A stretch of DNA of 14,936 bases from JBFHKO01 sp041595355 (GCA_041595355.1 JBFHKO010000037.1:1-14936); one strand, 5' to 3'; numbered from the stretch's first letter, positions 1 through 8,315 are shown. Made by a program: numbers and translations. The notes: a model not told the origin generated them from the sequence alone.

Positions 1-421
1 GATCCGGGCTGAATATCTCCAGCATCTGCTCCGGATGTGCCAGCGGTTTAAATCCGTACTTGTGATACAGATCATGAGCGTTGGGCGTCAACACCAGAAA
101 ACGCTGCAGCCCGTCCAGCTCGGGGTGGGCCACCACGCAACCGAGCAACCACTGCCCCAACCCCTGCCCCTGAAACTCCTCCAACACGAAGGCATCCGCC
201 AGATAGGCGAAGGTCGCCTTGTCGCTGATGACCCTGGCCAGGCCAATCTGCCGCTCCTGCAGGTAGAGCCCGAAACAGAGAGAGCCGGCCACGGCCCGCT
301 GCACCAACTCGTCGGAAACATCCTTGCTCCAGTAGTGCCGACGCAGAAAATCGTGGACCACCTGCTGCTGCAACAACTGCGGATCCGTACTCACCTTGTA
401 CTCATAGCGCTGCCATTCCAT
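1..421 (-). CDS. GNAT-family N-acetyltransferase, C-terminus cut by window edge
   Basis: The reading frame starts at ATG 421 and is still open at the left edge, so about 140 codons are visible. A GGGAGA ribosome-binding site lies just upstream of that ATG. The protein has the GNAT fold pattern: a hydrophobic strand near residues 50-65 (CFGLYL, IGLARVISD), the acetyl-CoA pyrophosphate loop QGQGLG at residues 84-89, and the late motif YHKYGFKPL near 119-127, usual near the end of short GNAT proteins. Probably only a few residues are missing. The family transfers acetyl from acetyl-CoA to an amine; the substrate here cannot be read from the sequence. It lies 98 bp downstream of pdxH on the same strand, behind a probable terminator, so it is likely transcribed separately. 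The family call is firm and the function is not. Confidence 0.85.
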   Translation of the reverse strand, partial: MEWQRYEYKVSTDPQLLQQQVVHDFLRRHYWSKDVSDELVQRAVAGSLCFGLYLQERQIGLARVISDKATFAYLADAFVLEEFQGQGLGQWLLGCVVAHPELDGLQRFLVLTPNAHDLYHKYGFKPLAHPEQMLEIFSPD

Positions 422-478
422 AGGTTTCTCCCTTGCCGCCAATGGCTGTTTTCCATAGTAAGTCTAGTGGCAGAAGGG

Positions 479-511
479 AAAAACGCCGGCCCGGAATGCA
501 CTTTCCCGGCC
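479..511 (-). terminator. Probable intrinsic terminator of pdxH
   Basis: On the minus strand just after the pdxH stop, two 9-base arms (503-511 and 488-496) pair with one central G-G mismatch around a 6-base loop. Shortly after comes a run of five T (plus-strand A 479-483). Position and T-run fit a rho-independent terminator, but the mismatch and the short GC-rich gap before the T-run lower certainty. Confidence 0.5.
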
Positions 512-519
512 TCGGGCCC

Positions 520-1167
520 TCAAGGCGCCAGCCGCTCGATGAGCCAGCCCGAGGGCTCGGCCGCATCCCGGCTGAAGAGAAAACGGTCATGCAGACGGTG
601 GGCCCCCCCCTGCCAGAACTCCACGCTGTCGAAGCGCACCCGGTAACCGCCCCAGAAGCTCGGCAGGGGCACCTCACCCTGGGCAAACTTCTGCTTCAGC
701 TCCAGGAATTTGGCTTCCAGCACACCTCGAGCCGAGACGCGACTCGACTGCTGGCTTACCCAGGCGGCGATCTGGCTGTCCTTGGGACGCGAGTTGAAAT
801 AGCACACCACCTCCAGGGTGGAGAGGGGCTCGCAGACACCGGTCACATGGATCTGCCGCTCCAGGGTATGCCAGGGAAACAACAGGCTGACATGGGGATT
901 GCCGGCAATGTGCTTGGCCTTGCGGCTGCCAAGGTTGGTAAAGAAGACAAACCCCTCGGCATCGTAGTGCTTGAGCAGCACCAGCCGCTGGTAGGGACGC
1001 CCCTCGGCATCCACGGTGGCGACGCTCATGGCGGTGGGATCCGACAAATGGGCATCACAGGCCTGGCGCAGCCACTTTTCAAACAGGGCCATGGGCTCGC
1101 TGGGCAGGTCACGCCGGTGCAGCCCTCCCTTGATGTATTCCCGACGCAGATCGGCGATATTCAGCAT
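520..1167 (-). CDS. pdxH: Pyridoxamine/pyridoxine 5'-phosphate oxidase
   Basis: This 215-residue protein aligns by eye along its length with E. coli PdxH (218 residues). PdxH is the FMN enzyme that oxidises pyridoxine or pyridoxamine 5'-phosphate to pyridoxal 5'-phosphate, the last step of vitamin B6 synthesis and salvage, in the cytosol. Hallmarks are LRREY near the N-terminus, the FMN-binding stretch LVLLKHYDAEGFVFFTNLGS, the SLLFPWHTLERQ segment, the SRPKDSQIAAWVS segment, and the C-terminal signature EFWQGGAHRLHDRF ending RLAP. The frame is open further upstream (ATG at 1200 and beyond). I chose ATG 1167 because GGGAG lies at good spacing before it, the resulting length fits the family, and the ATG at 1200 has no clear ribosome-binding site. 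It is divergent from the RNA methyltransferase gene at 1340. I see no strong promoter for it. Confidence 0.95.
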   Translation of the reverse strand: MLNIADLRREYIKGGLHRRDLPSEPMALFEKWLRQACDAHLSDPTAMSVATVDAEGRPYQRLVLLKHYDAEGFVFFTNLGSRKAKHIAGNPHVSLLFPWHTLERQIHVTGVCEPLSTLEVVCYFNSRPKDSQIAAWVSQQSSRVSARGVLEAKFLELKQKFAQGEVPLPSFWGGYRVRFDSVEFWQGGAHRLHDRFLFSRDAAEPSGWLIERLAP

Positions 1168-1279
1168 GCTGGACGACTCCCGCTCTCTCTCACTTTTCAT
1201 TGGGGTAGCAGTGTGCGACATGGACCGCCCGCAGACAAGTCCCAATGCCCCGGCAGGCTGGCTGGCGGGCAAACGTCGA

Positions 1280-1308
1280 TTGCCAGGGGGGGCCGGAGCG
1301 CCTATCAT
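1280..1308 (+). promoter_or_regulatory. Predicted sigma-70 promoter of the RNA methyltransferase gene
   Basis: TTGCCA (1280-1285) and TATCAT (1303-1308) are separated by exactly 17 bp. Each hexamer matches the sigma-70 consensus at five of six bases. The predicted start near 1315 leaves a leader of about 25 nt before ATG 1340, which also supports that ATG over upstream in-frame starts. Confidence 0.55.
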
Positions 1309-1339
1309 CACCCGGTTTTTCCCTCCCAGGTTGAGAATC

Positions 1340-2557
1340 ATGCTGAAGAATACCCTCTCCCCGCGCCTCGCCGAGCATGTAGTCGTCGTCTTGGGCGATG
1401 TCCTGCGCCACACCCAGACCCTGGACAGAGCCTACGCCAGGCAGTTTTCCGAGCAGCGTATCAGCCCGTCCGAGCAGGCCCAGGTGGCCTTGGTGACCGG
1501 CGATCTGTTGCGCCGTCTCAATCTCTATTGCCATCTGGCCGGCGTCGCCCAGGCAGAGGCACCCATCGCCGCCTGGAGCCTGCTGTGTGTCTGGCATCAG
1601 TTTCACAACCTGCCGCTGCCCCCCTGCGCCGCCGCCGAGCGCTTCGACCTCAAGGCCTATGAGTGCCGCCGCGAAACCGCCAGGCAGGATGCCGCCTTGT
1701 GGGATGGCTGCCCTCCCTGGCTGGAAGAGCTGGGCAGCGCCCAGCTCGGCGACCAGTGGCCCGCCGAGCGGGCCGCGCTGCACCGGGCCCCTCACCGCTA
1801 TCTGCGCGCCAATGCCCTGAAGTGCACCCCGGAGCAACTGCTCGCGCGCCTGTCCCAGGAGCGGGTTGCCAGTCGCCCTCTGGATGAGGTTCCCGGCGCT
1901 CTGGAGGTGCTCTCGGATGCCGCGCTGTTCCGCACCCTCAGTTTCCATGATGGCTGGTTCGAACAGCAGGACGCGGGCTCCCAGCAGATCGCTCCCTTCC
2001 TCGGCGTCGAGCCCGGCATGCGGGTCATCGATGCCTGTGCCGGTGCCGGCGGCAAGACGCTGCATCTGGCGGCCCTGATGGCCGGCAAGGGCCGGCTGCT
2101 GGCCATGGACGTGGAGCAGTGGAAGCTGGACAACCTGCGCCAGCGGGCCCGCCGCGCCGGCGCTCATAACATAGAGCCACGCCTCATCACCTCCAGCAAG
2201 ACCATCAAGCGCCTCAAGGAGAGTGCCGATCGCCTGCTGCTGGATGTGCCCTGCTCCGGCATCGGCGTGCTCAAACGCAACCCGGATGCCAAGTGGCGCG
2301 ACACCGCCGAACGGCTGCCGGTGCTGATGGCGCTGCAGGCCGACATCCTCGGCCGCTACAGCAAGATGGTGCGTCCCGGCGGCGAGCTGGTGTATGCCAC
2401 CTGCAGCATACTGCCGGCAGAAAACCAGCAGCAGGTGGAACGCTTCCTGAACGATCAGGCCGGCGCCGCCTTCAGCCTGCAGGCCCAGCAGAGCATCAGC
2501 CCCGCCGAAAGCGGCTTCGACGGCTTCTTCATGGCGCGCCTGCGCCGCGAGGGCTAA
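1340..2557 (+). CDS. RsmB/NOP-family SAM-dependent RNA (cytosine-5) methyltransferase
   Basis: This 405-residue protein has the RsmB/NOP2 catalytic domain in its C-terminal half. The SAM-binding motif I is DACAGAGGKT at residues 231-240. Motif IV is DVPCSG at 302-307, with Cys305 as the releasing cysteine, followed by VLKRNPDAKW. Motif VI is YATCSI, with Cys355 as the expected nucleophile. Both cysteines are present, so it should be active. Established RsmB itself carries DACAAPGGKT and a clear NusB-like N-terminal domain. This protein has GAGG and a helical N-terminal region (about 1-150) that I cannot assign, so I do not call it rsmB; the target RNA and base are unknown. The ATG at 1340 is preceded only by a weak purine stretch. 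The gene is divergent from pdxH and convergent with deaD. Confidence 0.85.
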   Translation: MLKNTLSPRLAEHVVVVLGDVLRHTQTLDRAYARQFSEQRISPSEQAQVALVTGDLLRRLNLYCHLAGVAQAEAPIAAWSLLCVWHQFHNLPLPPCAAAERFDLKAYECRRETARQDAALWDGCPPWLEELGSAQLGDQWPAERAALHRAPHRYLRANALKCTPEQLLARLSQERVASRPLDEVPGALEVLSDAALFRTLSFHDGWFEQQDAGSQQIAPFLGVEPGMRVIDACAGAGGKTLHLAALMAGKGRLLAMDVEQWKLDNLRQRARRAGAHNIEPRLITSSKTIKRLKESADRLLLDVPCSGIGVLKRNPDAKWRDTAERLPVLMALQADILGRYSKMVRPGGELVYATCSILPAENQQQVERFLNDQAGAAFSLQAQQSISPAESGFDGFFMARLRREG

Positions 2558-2673
2558 GCCCCGGGGAGATGCCCCCACAGGCATCCCCCCACCACCGGCC
2601 CCTTCCTCTGCGGCTACCCCCTCCCCTGCGCCTGTTATCCGGCTTGCCGGTCTTGCCAGCATGGCGCCCATAA

Positions 2674-2707
2674 AAAAACACCCCCTGGCGAACCAGGGGG
2701 TGTTTTT
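2674..2707. terminator. Bidirectional intrinsic terminator
   Basis: A perfect 15-bp inverted repeat (2674-2688 and 2693-2707) encloses a 4-base CGAA loop. The stem has a GC-rich core (CACCCCCTGG) flanked by A5 on one side and T5 on the other, so it gives a hairpin plus U-run on either strand. It lies between the convergent methyltransferase gene (stop at 2557) and deaD (stop at 2730), as expected for a shared terminator. The 115 bp between 2558 and 2672 hold no gene I can support. Confidence 0.92.
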
Positions 2708-2729
2708 GAGTCAGTCGGGCTGGCCCGGC

Positions 2730-4595
2730 TTACTTGTCGCGACGGAATTTGCTGTCGCGCGGCTTGTCGAAACGACGGCCACCCTTGTCGCCGGGACGGT
2801 CGCTCTTGAAGGGGCGATCGCGTCCGCCATCACGGCTGAACTTGCGCTCACCGGCCGGACGGCCAGGACGCTCGCTGCGCGCCGGCAGCTCGCCGGTGAA
2901 GGGGGCGATCTCCAGCTGGCGCTGGCAGACGCGGGCCCGCTTCAACACCTCCAGGGTCTCCTGGGGCATGTTGTCCGGCAGATCCACGGTGGTGAAATCG
3001 TCGAAGATCTCGATGTGGCCGATGAAGGAGCTGTCCAGGTTGGCTTCGTTGGCGATGGCGCCGACGATCTGGCCCGGCTTGACGCCGTGCTCATAACCGA
3101 CATCCAGGCGGTAGCGCGCCATGTTGACATCCGGATGATCACGCAGCTGACGCGGACCGGCGGAGGGCACCTTGCGCTCACGGCGCTCGAAGGGACGCTC
3201 GTCGCGGCCGAAGCGCTCGCCACCACGCTCGGGGCGATCGCTGACACTGCGCTGGGTCGGCTCGGGCTGGCTCTCGTCCATGAACAGCGGCTCGTCACCC
3301 TTGACCATCTTGGCCAGGGCGGCACAGAGATCCAGCGGATCGGTGCTGTCATCCTGCAGGAACTCGTTGATCACCTCGTAGTAGGGCTCGAGATCATCGG
3401 CCAGCAGGCTGTCACGGATCTGCTGCTTGAACTTCTCCATGCGGTGCTTGTTGATGTCCTGGGGAGACGGCATGTGCATCGGCTCGATGGGCTGACGCGT
3501 GGTGTGCTCGATGGCACGCAGCATGCGACGCTCGCGCGGGGCGACGAACAGGATGGCATCACCGGTACGGCCGGCACGACCGGTACGACCGATACGATGC
3601 ACATAGGATTCGGTGTCGTAGGGAATGTCGTAGTTGACCACGTGAGTGATGCGCTCGACATCCAGACCCCGTGCAACCACGTCGGTGGCCACCAGGATAT
3701 CCAGCTGTCCCTGCTTGAGTTTTTCCACGGTCCGCTCACGCAGTTTCTGCGGGATGTCACCATGCAGCGCCTCACAGGAGTGACCTCGGGCTGCCAGCTT
3801 GGTGGCCAGCTCCTCGGCTGCGGTCTTGGTGCGCACGAACGCCAGCATGGCATCGTACGGCTCGACTTCCAGCAGGCGGGTCATGGCATCCAGCTTGTGC
3901 AGCCCGGAGACCAGCCAGTAGCGCTGGCGCACGGTGGAAGCCGTGCTGGTCTTGGAGGCGATCTTCACCTCCTTGGGCTCTTGCAGGTGACGATGGGCCA
4001 CGCGGCGGATGACATCCGGCATGGTGGCGGAGAACAGGGCGATCTGACGATCCTGGGGGCACTGCTCGATGACCCACTCGACGTCATCGATGAAGCCCAT
4101 GCGCAGCATCTCATCGGCCTCGTCCAGCACCAGTGCGCGCAGGGCAGACATTTCCAGCTTGCCGCGGCGCATCAGATCCATCACCCGGCCCGGGGTACCG
4201 ACTACCACCTGGGCGCCGCGCTTGAGGCCACGGATCTGGGCGTCATAGGAAGAACCACCGTAGATGGGCAGTACATGGAAATCGGGCAGGTACTTGGCGT
4301 AGCTCTGGCAGGCCTCGGCAACCTGGATGGCCAGCTCGCGGGTCGGCGTCAGCACCAGTACCTGGGTGGCCATGTCGCTGGCGTTCATGCGGCACAGCAG
4401 CGGCAGGGCGAAGGCCGCGGTCTTGCCGGTACCGGTCTGAGCCTGGCCCAGGATGTCACGGCCTTCCAGCAGCGGCGGTATGGCTGCCGCCTGGATGGGG
4501 GATGGGGTTTCGTAACCGACGTCGTTCAGGGCGCGCAGAATAGGGGCAGACAGACCAAGCTCGGTAAAGCTCGGCAGGGTTTGGTTCTCAGACAT
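2730..4595 (-). CDS. deaD: DEAD-box ATP-dependent RNA helicase DeaD/CsdA
   Basis: This 621-residue helicase matches E. coli DeaD (CsdA), which unwinds RNA during ribosome assembly and mRNA decay, notably in the cold. In order it shows the Q-motif (F10 to Q35), Walker A AQTGTGKT (52-59), PTRELA (84-89), DEAD (158-161), SAT (189-191), ARGLD (308-312) and HRIGRTGR (333-340). An arginine-rich linker follows. Then comes the RNA-binding domain shared with DbpA/CsdA (VGAIANEANLDSSFIGHIEIF), and the protein ends in a disordered Arg/Lys/Gly-rich tail. ATG 4595 is chosen because GGAAG lies 5 nt before it and the protein then begins like other DeaD proteins; an in-frame ATG at 4625 would add ten residues with no family support. 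It has its own promoter in the gap after menI. Confidence 0.96.
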   Translation of the reverse strand: MSENQTLPSFTELGLSAPILRALNDVGYETPSPIQAAAIPPLLEGRDILGQAQTGTGKTAAFALPLLCRMNASDMATQVLVLTPTRELAIQVAEACQSYAKYLPDFHVLPIYGGSSYDAQIRGLKRGAQVVVGTPGRVMDLMRRGKLEMSALRALVLDEADEMLRMGFIDDVEWVIEQCPQDRQIALFSATMPDVIRRVAHRHLQEPKEVKIASKTSTASTVRQRYWLVSGLHKLDAMTRLLEVEPYDAMLAFVRTKTAAEELATKLAARGHSCEALHGDIPQKLRERTVEKLKQGQLDILVATDVVARGLDVERITHVVNYDIPYDTESYVHRIGRTGRAGRTGDAILFVAPRERRMLRAIEHTTRQPIEPMHMPSPQDINKHRMEKFKQQIRDSLLADDLEPYYEVINEFLQDDSTDPLDLCAALAKMVKGDEPLFMDESQPEPTQRSVSDRPERGGERFGRDERPFERRERKVPSAGPRQLRDHPDVNMARYRLDVGYEHGVKPGQIVGAIANEANLDSSFIGHIEIFDDFTTVDLPDNMPQETLEVLKRARVCQRQLEIAPFTGELPARSERPGRPAGERKFSRDGGRDRPFKSDRPGDKGGRRFDKPRDSKFRRDK

Positions 4596-4689
4596 AGATG
4601 CTTCCGATAGAGGTGAAAAGGACAATGACGGGCTCTCTAGCGGCTTTCATCTTAGGTCGCTGCTGGCCCGATATCGCAAAAGGGGGACG

Positions 4690-4719
4690 ATTATATACAC
4701 AGAGTAGTCGAATTGTCGC
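4690..4719 (-). promoter_or_regulatory. Predicted sigma-70 promoter of deaD
   Basis: On the minus strand a perfect TATAAT (4695 down to 4690) lies 18 bp after GCGACA (4719 down to 4714), which keeps the GACA half of the -35 consensus. The predicted start near 4683 gives an untranslated leader of close to 90 nt before deaD. E. coli deaD also has a long leader, so this one may matter for expression. Confidence 0.6.
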
Positions 4720-4747
4720 TAAAAATGTGACAACAATCCCACTGCAA

Positions 4748-5170
4748 CTAATTGTGTCGCAAAACCGACAGCGTCAGCCGGCTGGTGCAGATGAGGCGCC
4801 GGCGCTCATCGACGATCTCGATTTGCCACACCTGGGTGGTGGCCCCCAGATGCAGCGGGCGGGCGGTAGCGGTCACCACGCCATCGCGCTTGGCGCGCAC
4901 ATGGTTGGCATTGATATCCAGCCCCACGCAGCAGTAGTGCTCGCTCACGCACAGGTTACCGGCCAGGGAGCCCAGGGTCTCGGCCAGCACCAGAGAGGCC
5001 CCCCCGTGCAACAGGCCCATGGGCTGATGGGTCCGCGGCTCCACCGGCATGGTGGCGCGCAGAAAATCCGCCCCTACCTCGGTGTAGCGAATGCCAAGGT
5101 GCTCGACCAGGGTATTGGCCGAGCCCTGATTCAGTCGCTCGAGATCGGTATTGCGTTTCCAGATGGACAT
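4748..5170 (-). CDS. menI: Hotdog-fold acyl-CoA thioesterase, MenI/YdiI type
   Basis: This 140-residue single-domain hotdog thioesterase aligns along its whole length with E. coli YdiI/MenI (136 residues). The signature is LLHGGASLVLAETLGS with Glu64 matching the catalytic Glu of YdiI, followed by GLDINANHVR and PLHLGATTQVWQIEI. MenI hydrolyses 1,4-dihydroxy-2-naphthoyl-CoA in menaquinone synthesis, and related enzymes also accept other aryl and acyl-CoAs, so the physiological substrate here is inferred. A GGAG element sits about 6 nt before ATG 5170. It follows ydiJ by 68 bp on the same strand, matching the ydiI-ydiJ neighbourhood of E. coli, and probably forms an operon with it. The intervening gap contains a strong hairpin without a T-run. 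Confidence 0.9.
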   Translation of the reverse strand: MSIWKRNTDLERLNQGSANTLVEHLGIRYTEVGADFLRATMPVEPRTHQPMGLLHGGASLVLAETLGSLAGNLCVSEHYCCVGLDINANHVRAKRDGVVTATARPLHLGATTQVWQIEIVDERRRLICTSRLTLSVLRHN

Positions 5171-5199
5171 GGGTTCTCCGACGAGGGCATCTCAAGCCG

Positions 5200-5227
5200 G
5201 GGCGGGATGCACAGCGCCATCCCGCCC
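5200..5227 (-). repeat. Intercistronic hairpin between ydiJ and menI
   Basis: A perfect 9-bp inverted repeat (GGGCGGGAT at 5200-5208 and ATCCCGCCC at 5219-5227) with a 10-base loop lies between the ydiJ stop and the menI start. There is no T-run on either side, so it looks like an mRNA-stabilising or polarity element rather than a simple terminator. Confidence 0.6.
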
Positions 5228-5238
5228 ACCGGCCCGGG

Positions 5239-8200
5239 TTACAGCAGCCCCAGCAGGGCCTGCAGCGGGTGGCGCAGTTTTTCGCCCTCCATGCGCTTGA
5301 CCTGGCTGCGGCAGGAGTAGCCGGTGGCCAGACACTGCGACTGAGGCAGCTTGGCCAATGCCGGCTGCCAGCTCAGCCCATAGATGGCGCGCGAGTTTTC
5401 CAGGTGCTTGGCATCGTGCCCGTAGGTGCCGGCCATGCCGCAGCAACCGACGGAGACCGGCTTGAGACGGGCGCCGAAGTGCTGGAAAATCGTGCCCCAG
5501 TCGCCATGGGTCGAGGGCTTGGCGGTCTTCTCGGTGCAGTGGCCGAACAGGTGGAACTCCTGGTCGCCTGCGGCCCGGGCCGGCACCTGCGCCAGCACCG
5601 ACAGCAGCCACTCCTGGGGCAGCAGCACCTCGAAGCGCCCTCGGGCATCCCCCAGCGCGCGGGCATACTCGTCACGATAGCAGAGCACCATGGCCGGATC
5701 CGGACCCACCATGGGGATGCCCAGGTGCTGCAGCCGGTTGAAGAACTGGGCGCTGTTGGCCGCAGTCTTGGCGAAACTGCGCAGGAAGCCCTTGATATGC
5801 TGGGGCTTGCCATTGGGCTTGAACGGCAGCAACAGCGGACGGAAGCCCAGCTTCTCGATGAGCCGGATCAGATCCCGCACCACAGGCGCATCATAGTAGG
5901 AGGTGAAGGGATCCTGCACCACCAGCACATGCCGGGCGCGCACCTCGGGGGCCATGCGTTCCAGCGCCTCCAGCTCGAACAGGGTGGCGCTGTGGCCGGC
6001 CAGCTCCTGCTTCAGGGTCGGCTGGCTCAGCAGCGGCACATCCACCATGCCGATGCCGCGCTCGGTGGCCTTCTGCACCCACTGCTGCTTGAGGAAGAAG
6101 TTGACCATCCCCGGCGCCTTGGCCATCAGCGGCGCATAGCTCTCGACCGTGGCGACGAAGTAGTCCTTGGCCGGACGCAGGTAGCGCTGATGGTAAAGCT
6201 GCATGAAGCGCGAGCGGAAGGCCGGCACATCCACCTTGATGGGGCACTGGCTGGAGCAGGCCTTGCAGGCCAGGCAGCCCTGCATGGCCTCCATCACTTC
6301 GTGCGAGAAATCATACTCGCCCCGGCGCTTGGCCAGGGTGTTGCGCACCCGGTCCACCAGGTCCTTCCAGCGAAAGCCGCCCAGCTGCACATTGGCCTCT
6401 TCGCTCAGGGTGTCGACGCCCTGAGCCTCCAGCTGGCGCAGCCATTCGCGCATCAGGCCGGCGCGCCCCTTGGGCGAGTGGCGGCGATCGCCGGTCAGCT
6501 TGAAGGAGGGGCACATGGGCGAGCTGGTCTCGAAGGTGAAACAGAGCCCATTGCCGTTGCAATCCAGCGCGTCCTTGAAGCTGTCACGGATGCGTACCGG
6601 GATCTGGCGATCGAAGCGGCCACGCTTGACCGCATCCACGGAGACCAGCTCGGCCTCCGACTCCGGCGGCGTGCAGATCTTGCCCGGATTGAGACGATTG
6701 TGCGGATCGAAGGCCCCCTTGATCTTGCGCAGTTCGGCAAACAACGCCGGACCGAAAAACGCGGGGCCATACTCGGAGCGGAAACCGCGGCCATGCTCGC
6801 CCCACATCAGACCACCGTACTTGGCGGTCAGCGCCACCACCTGATCGGAGATCTTGCGCAGCATCACCTCCTGCTCGGGATCGCACAGATCCAGCGCCGG
6901 GCGCACATGCAGCACGCCGCAGTCGACATGGCCGAACATGCCGTAGGAGAGCTGATGGGCATCCAGCAGGGCGCGAAACTCCATGATGTAGTCCGCCAGT
7001 TTCTCCGGCGGCACGGCGGTATCTTCGGTGAAGGCCACCGGCTTGCGGCGACCGGCGGCATTGCCCAGCAGGCCCACCGCCTTCTTGCGCATGCCATAAA
7101 TGGTCTCGATGCTGGCCAGCTCCTCACAGATCTGGTAGCCAATGACGCCGCTTTCACCACGTGCCATCAGATCGTCGAGGCGCTCGCACAGCGCCCGGGC
7201 CTTGCGCTGCTCCTCGGCGCTGTCGCTGCCGGCGAACTCGACGATGTTGAGGCCCATCATCTGCTTGCCGGGGACATCGGTGATGAGGTCGCGCACCGAA
7301 TGCCAGATGATGTCGCCACGGGCCAGATCCAGCACCCGGGAGTCCACTGTCTCCACCGACAGCGCCTCGGCCTGCACCATGAAGGGAGCATTGCGCAGGG
7401 CCGACTCGAAGCTGTCGTACTTGACGTTGACCAGGATGCGGCAGGCGGGAATGGGGGTCAGATCCAGTTTGACTTCGGTGATGAAAGCCAGGGTGCCCTC
7501 GGAGCCGCACAGCAGCCGGCTGAGATCCAGGGTCCCGGTTTCCGGATCGTAGACATGCTTGAGATCGTAGCCGGTCAGGAAGCGGTTCAGCGGCGGGAAA
7601 GTGGCCTCGATTTGCTCACGTTGCCCGCGGGCGGTCTCCCATACCTGGCGGTAGATGGCCCCCTCCCGGTCCTGCTGGGCCAGTTTGGCCTGCAGGGCCT
7701 CGCCCGACAGCGGCCCGCACTCGAGGCGGGTACCGTCTTCCAGCACCGCGGTCAGTGCCAGCACATGATCCGAGGTCTTGCCATACACCAGGGAGCCCTG
7801 ACCCGAGGCATCGGTGTTCACCATGCCGCCGATGGTGGCGCGGTTGCTGGTGGAAAGCTCCGGCGAGAAGAACAGGCCGTGGGGCTTGAGGGCCTCGTTG
7901 AGCTTGTCCTTGACCAGACCCGCCTCCACCCGCACCCAGGACTCCTCGAGATTCAGCTCCAGGATGCCGGTCATGTGCCGGGAGAGATCGACGATCAGGC
8001 CATCGCTCAACGACTGGCCATTGGTACCGGTACCGCCACCACGGGCGGAAAAACAGATGCCGCTGTACTGGGGCGTTTGCGCCAGGCGGGCCAGCAAGGC
8101 CACATCGGCAGTGCTCCGTGGCAGCACCACGGCCTGGGGGATCCACTGATAGACGCTGTTGTCCGTCGCCACAGCCAGGCGACTGGCGTAGCCACTCTCG

Positions 8201-8292
8201 ATGTCACCGGTAAAGCCGGCCCGCGCCAACGCCTCGAGGAAAAGGCGATAGGTCTGTTTAATACCGTCCTGCAGAGTGAGATTCGGGATCAT
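5239..8292 (-). CDS. ydiJ: FAD-linked oxidase/Fe-S protein YdiJ (D-2-hydroxyglutarate dehydrogenase type)
   Basis: This 1017-residue protein matches E. coli YdiJ (about 1018 residues), which is reported to oxidise D-2-hydroxyglutarate to 2-oxoglutarate. The N-terminal half is a VAO/GlcD-type FAD domain, with PRSTADVALLARLA, the FAD loop RGGGTGTNGQ (84-93), TSNRATIGGMVNTDASGQGS, and the substrate-domain motifs FGHVDCGVLHVRP and HNRLNPGK. The C-terminal half is a GlpC-like electron-transfer module. It has a 4Fe-4S cluster CLACKACSSQCP (Cys673, 676, 679, 683), a second cysteine group earlier (CNGNGLC and MCPS), and a CCG domain with GCCGMAGTYGHD (Cys950-951). ATG 8292 gives the family length; an in-frame ATG at 8358 would add 22 residues and would overlap the predicted promoter. 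It lies upstream of menI on the same strand. Confidence 0.95.
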   Translation of the reverse strand: MIPNLTLQDGIKQTYRLFLEALARAGFTGDIESGYASRLAVATDNSVYQWIPQAVVLPRSTADVALLARLAQTPQYSGICFSARGGGTGTNGQSLSDGLIVDLSRHMTGILELNLEESWVRVEAGLVKDKLNEALKPHGLFFSPELSTSNRATIGGMVNTDASGQGSLVYGKTSDHVLALTAVLEDGTRLECGPLSGEALQAKLAQQDREGAIYRQVWETARGQREQIEATFPPLNRFLTGYDLKHVYDPETGTLDLSRLLCGSEGTLAFITEVKLDLTPIPACRILVNVKYDSFESALRNAPFMVQAEALSVETVDSRVLDLARGDIIWHSVRDLITDVPGKQMMGLNIVEFAGSDSAEEQRKARALCERLDDLMARGESGVIGYQICEELASIETIYGMRKKAVGLLGNAAGRRKPVAFTEDTAVPPEKLADYIMEFRALLDAHQLSYGMFGHVDCGVLHVRPALDLCDPEQEVMLRKISDQVVALTAKYGGLMWGEHGRGFRSEYGPAFFGPALFAELRKIKGAFDPHNRLNPGKICTPPESEAELVSVDAVKRGRFDRQIPVRIRDSFKDALDCNGNGLCFTFETSSPMCPSFKLTGDRRHSPKGRAGLMREWLRQLEAQGVDTLSEEANVQLGGFRWKDLVDRVRNTLAKRRGEYDFSHEVMEAMQGCLACKACSSQCPIKVDVPAFRSRFMQLYHQRYLRPAKDYFVATVESYAPLMAKAPGMVNFFLKQQWVQKATERGIGMVDVPLLSQPTLKQELAGHSATLFELEALERMAPEVRARHVLVVQDPFTSYYDAPVVRDLIRLIEKLGFRPLLLPFKPNGKPQHIKGFLRSFAKTAANSAQFFNRLQHLGIPMVGPDPAMVLCYRDEYARALGDARGRFEVLLPQEWLLSVLAQVPARAAGDQEFHLFGHCTEKTAKPSTHGDWGTIFQHFGARLKPVSVGCCGMAGTYGHDAKHLENSRAIYGLSWQPALAKLPQSQCLATGYSCRSQVKRMEGEKLRHPLQALLGLL

Positions 8293-8315
8293 GTTTCCGT
8301 TTGTTCCAGGTTGGC

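Noticed and set aside
433..1662. A 409-codon open frame on the plus strand across pdxH and the methyltransferase start
   Set aside because: It crosses two well-supported genes in the wrong frame and has no family features.
1190..2671. A 493-codon minus-strand frame opposite the RNA methyltransferase
   Set aside because: It is an antisense shadow with Ala/Gly/Gln-rich composition and overlaps the pdxH upstream region.
2661..4610. A 649-codon open frame on the plus strand opposite deaD
   Set aside because: It is the antisense shadow of a clear DEAD-box helicase, with Gly/His/Leu-rich composition, and its start lies in the terminator region.
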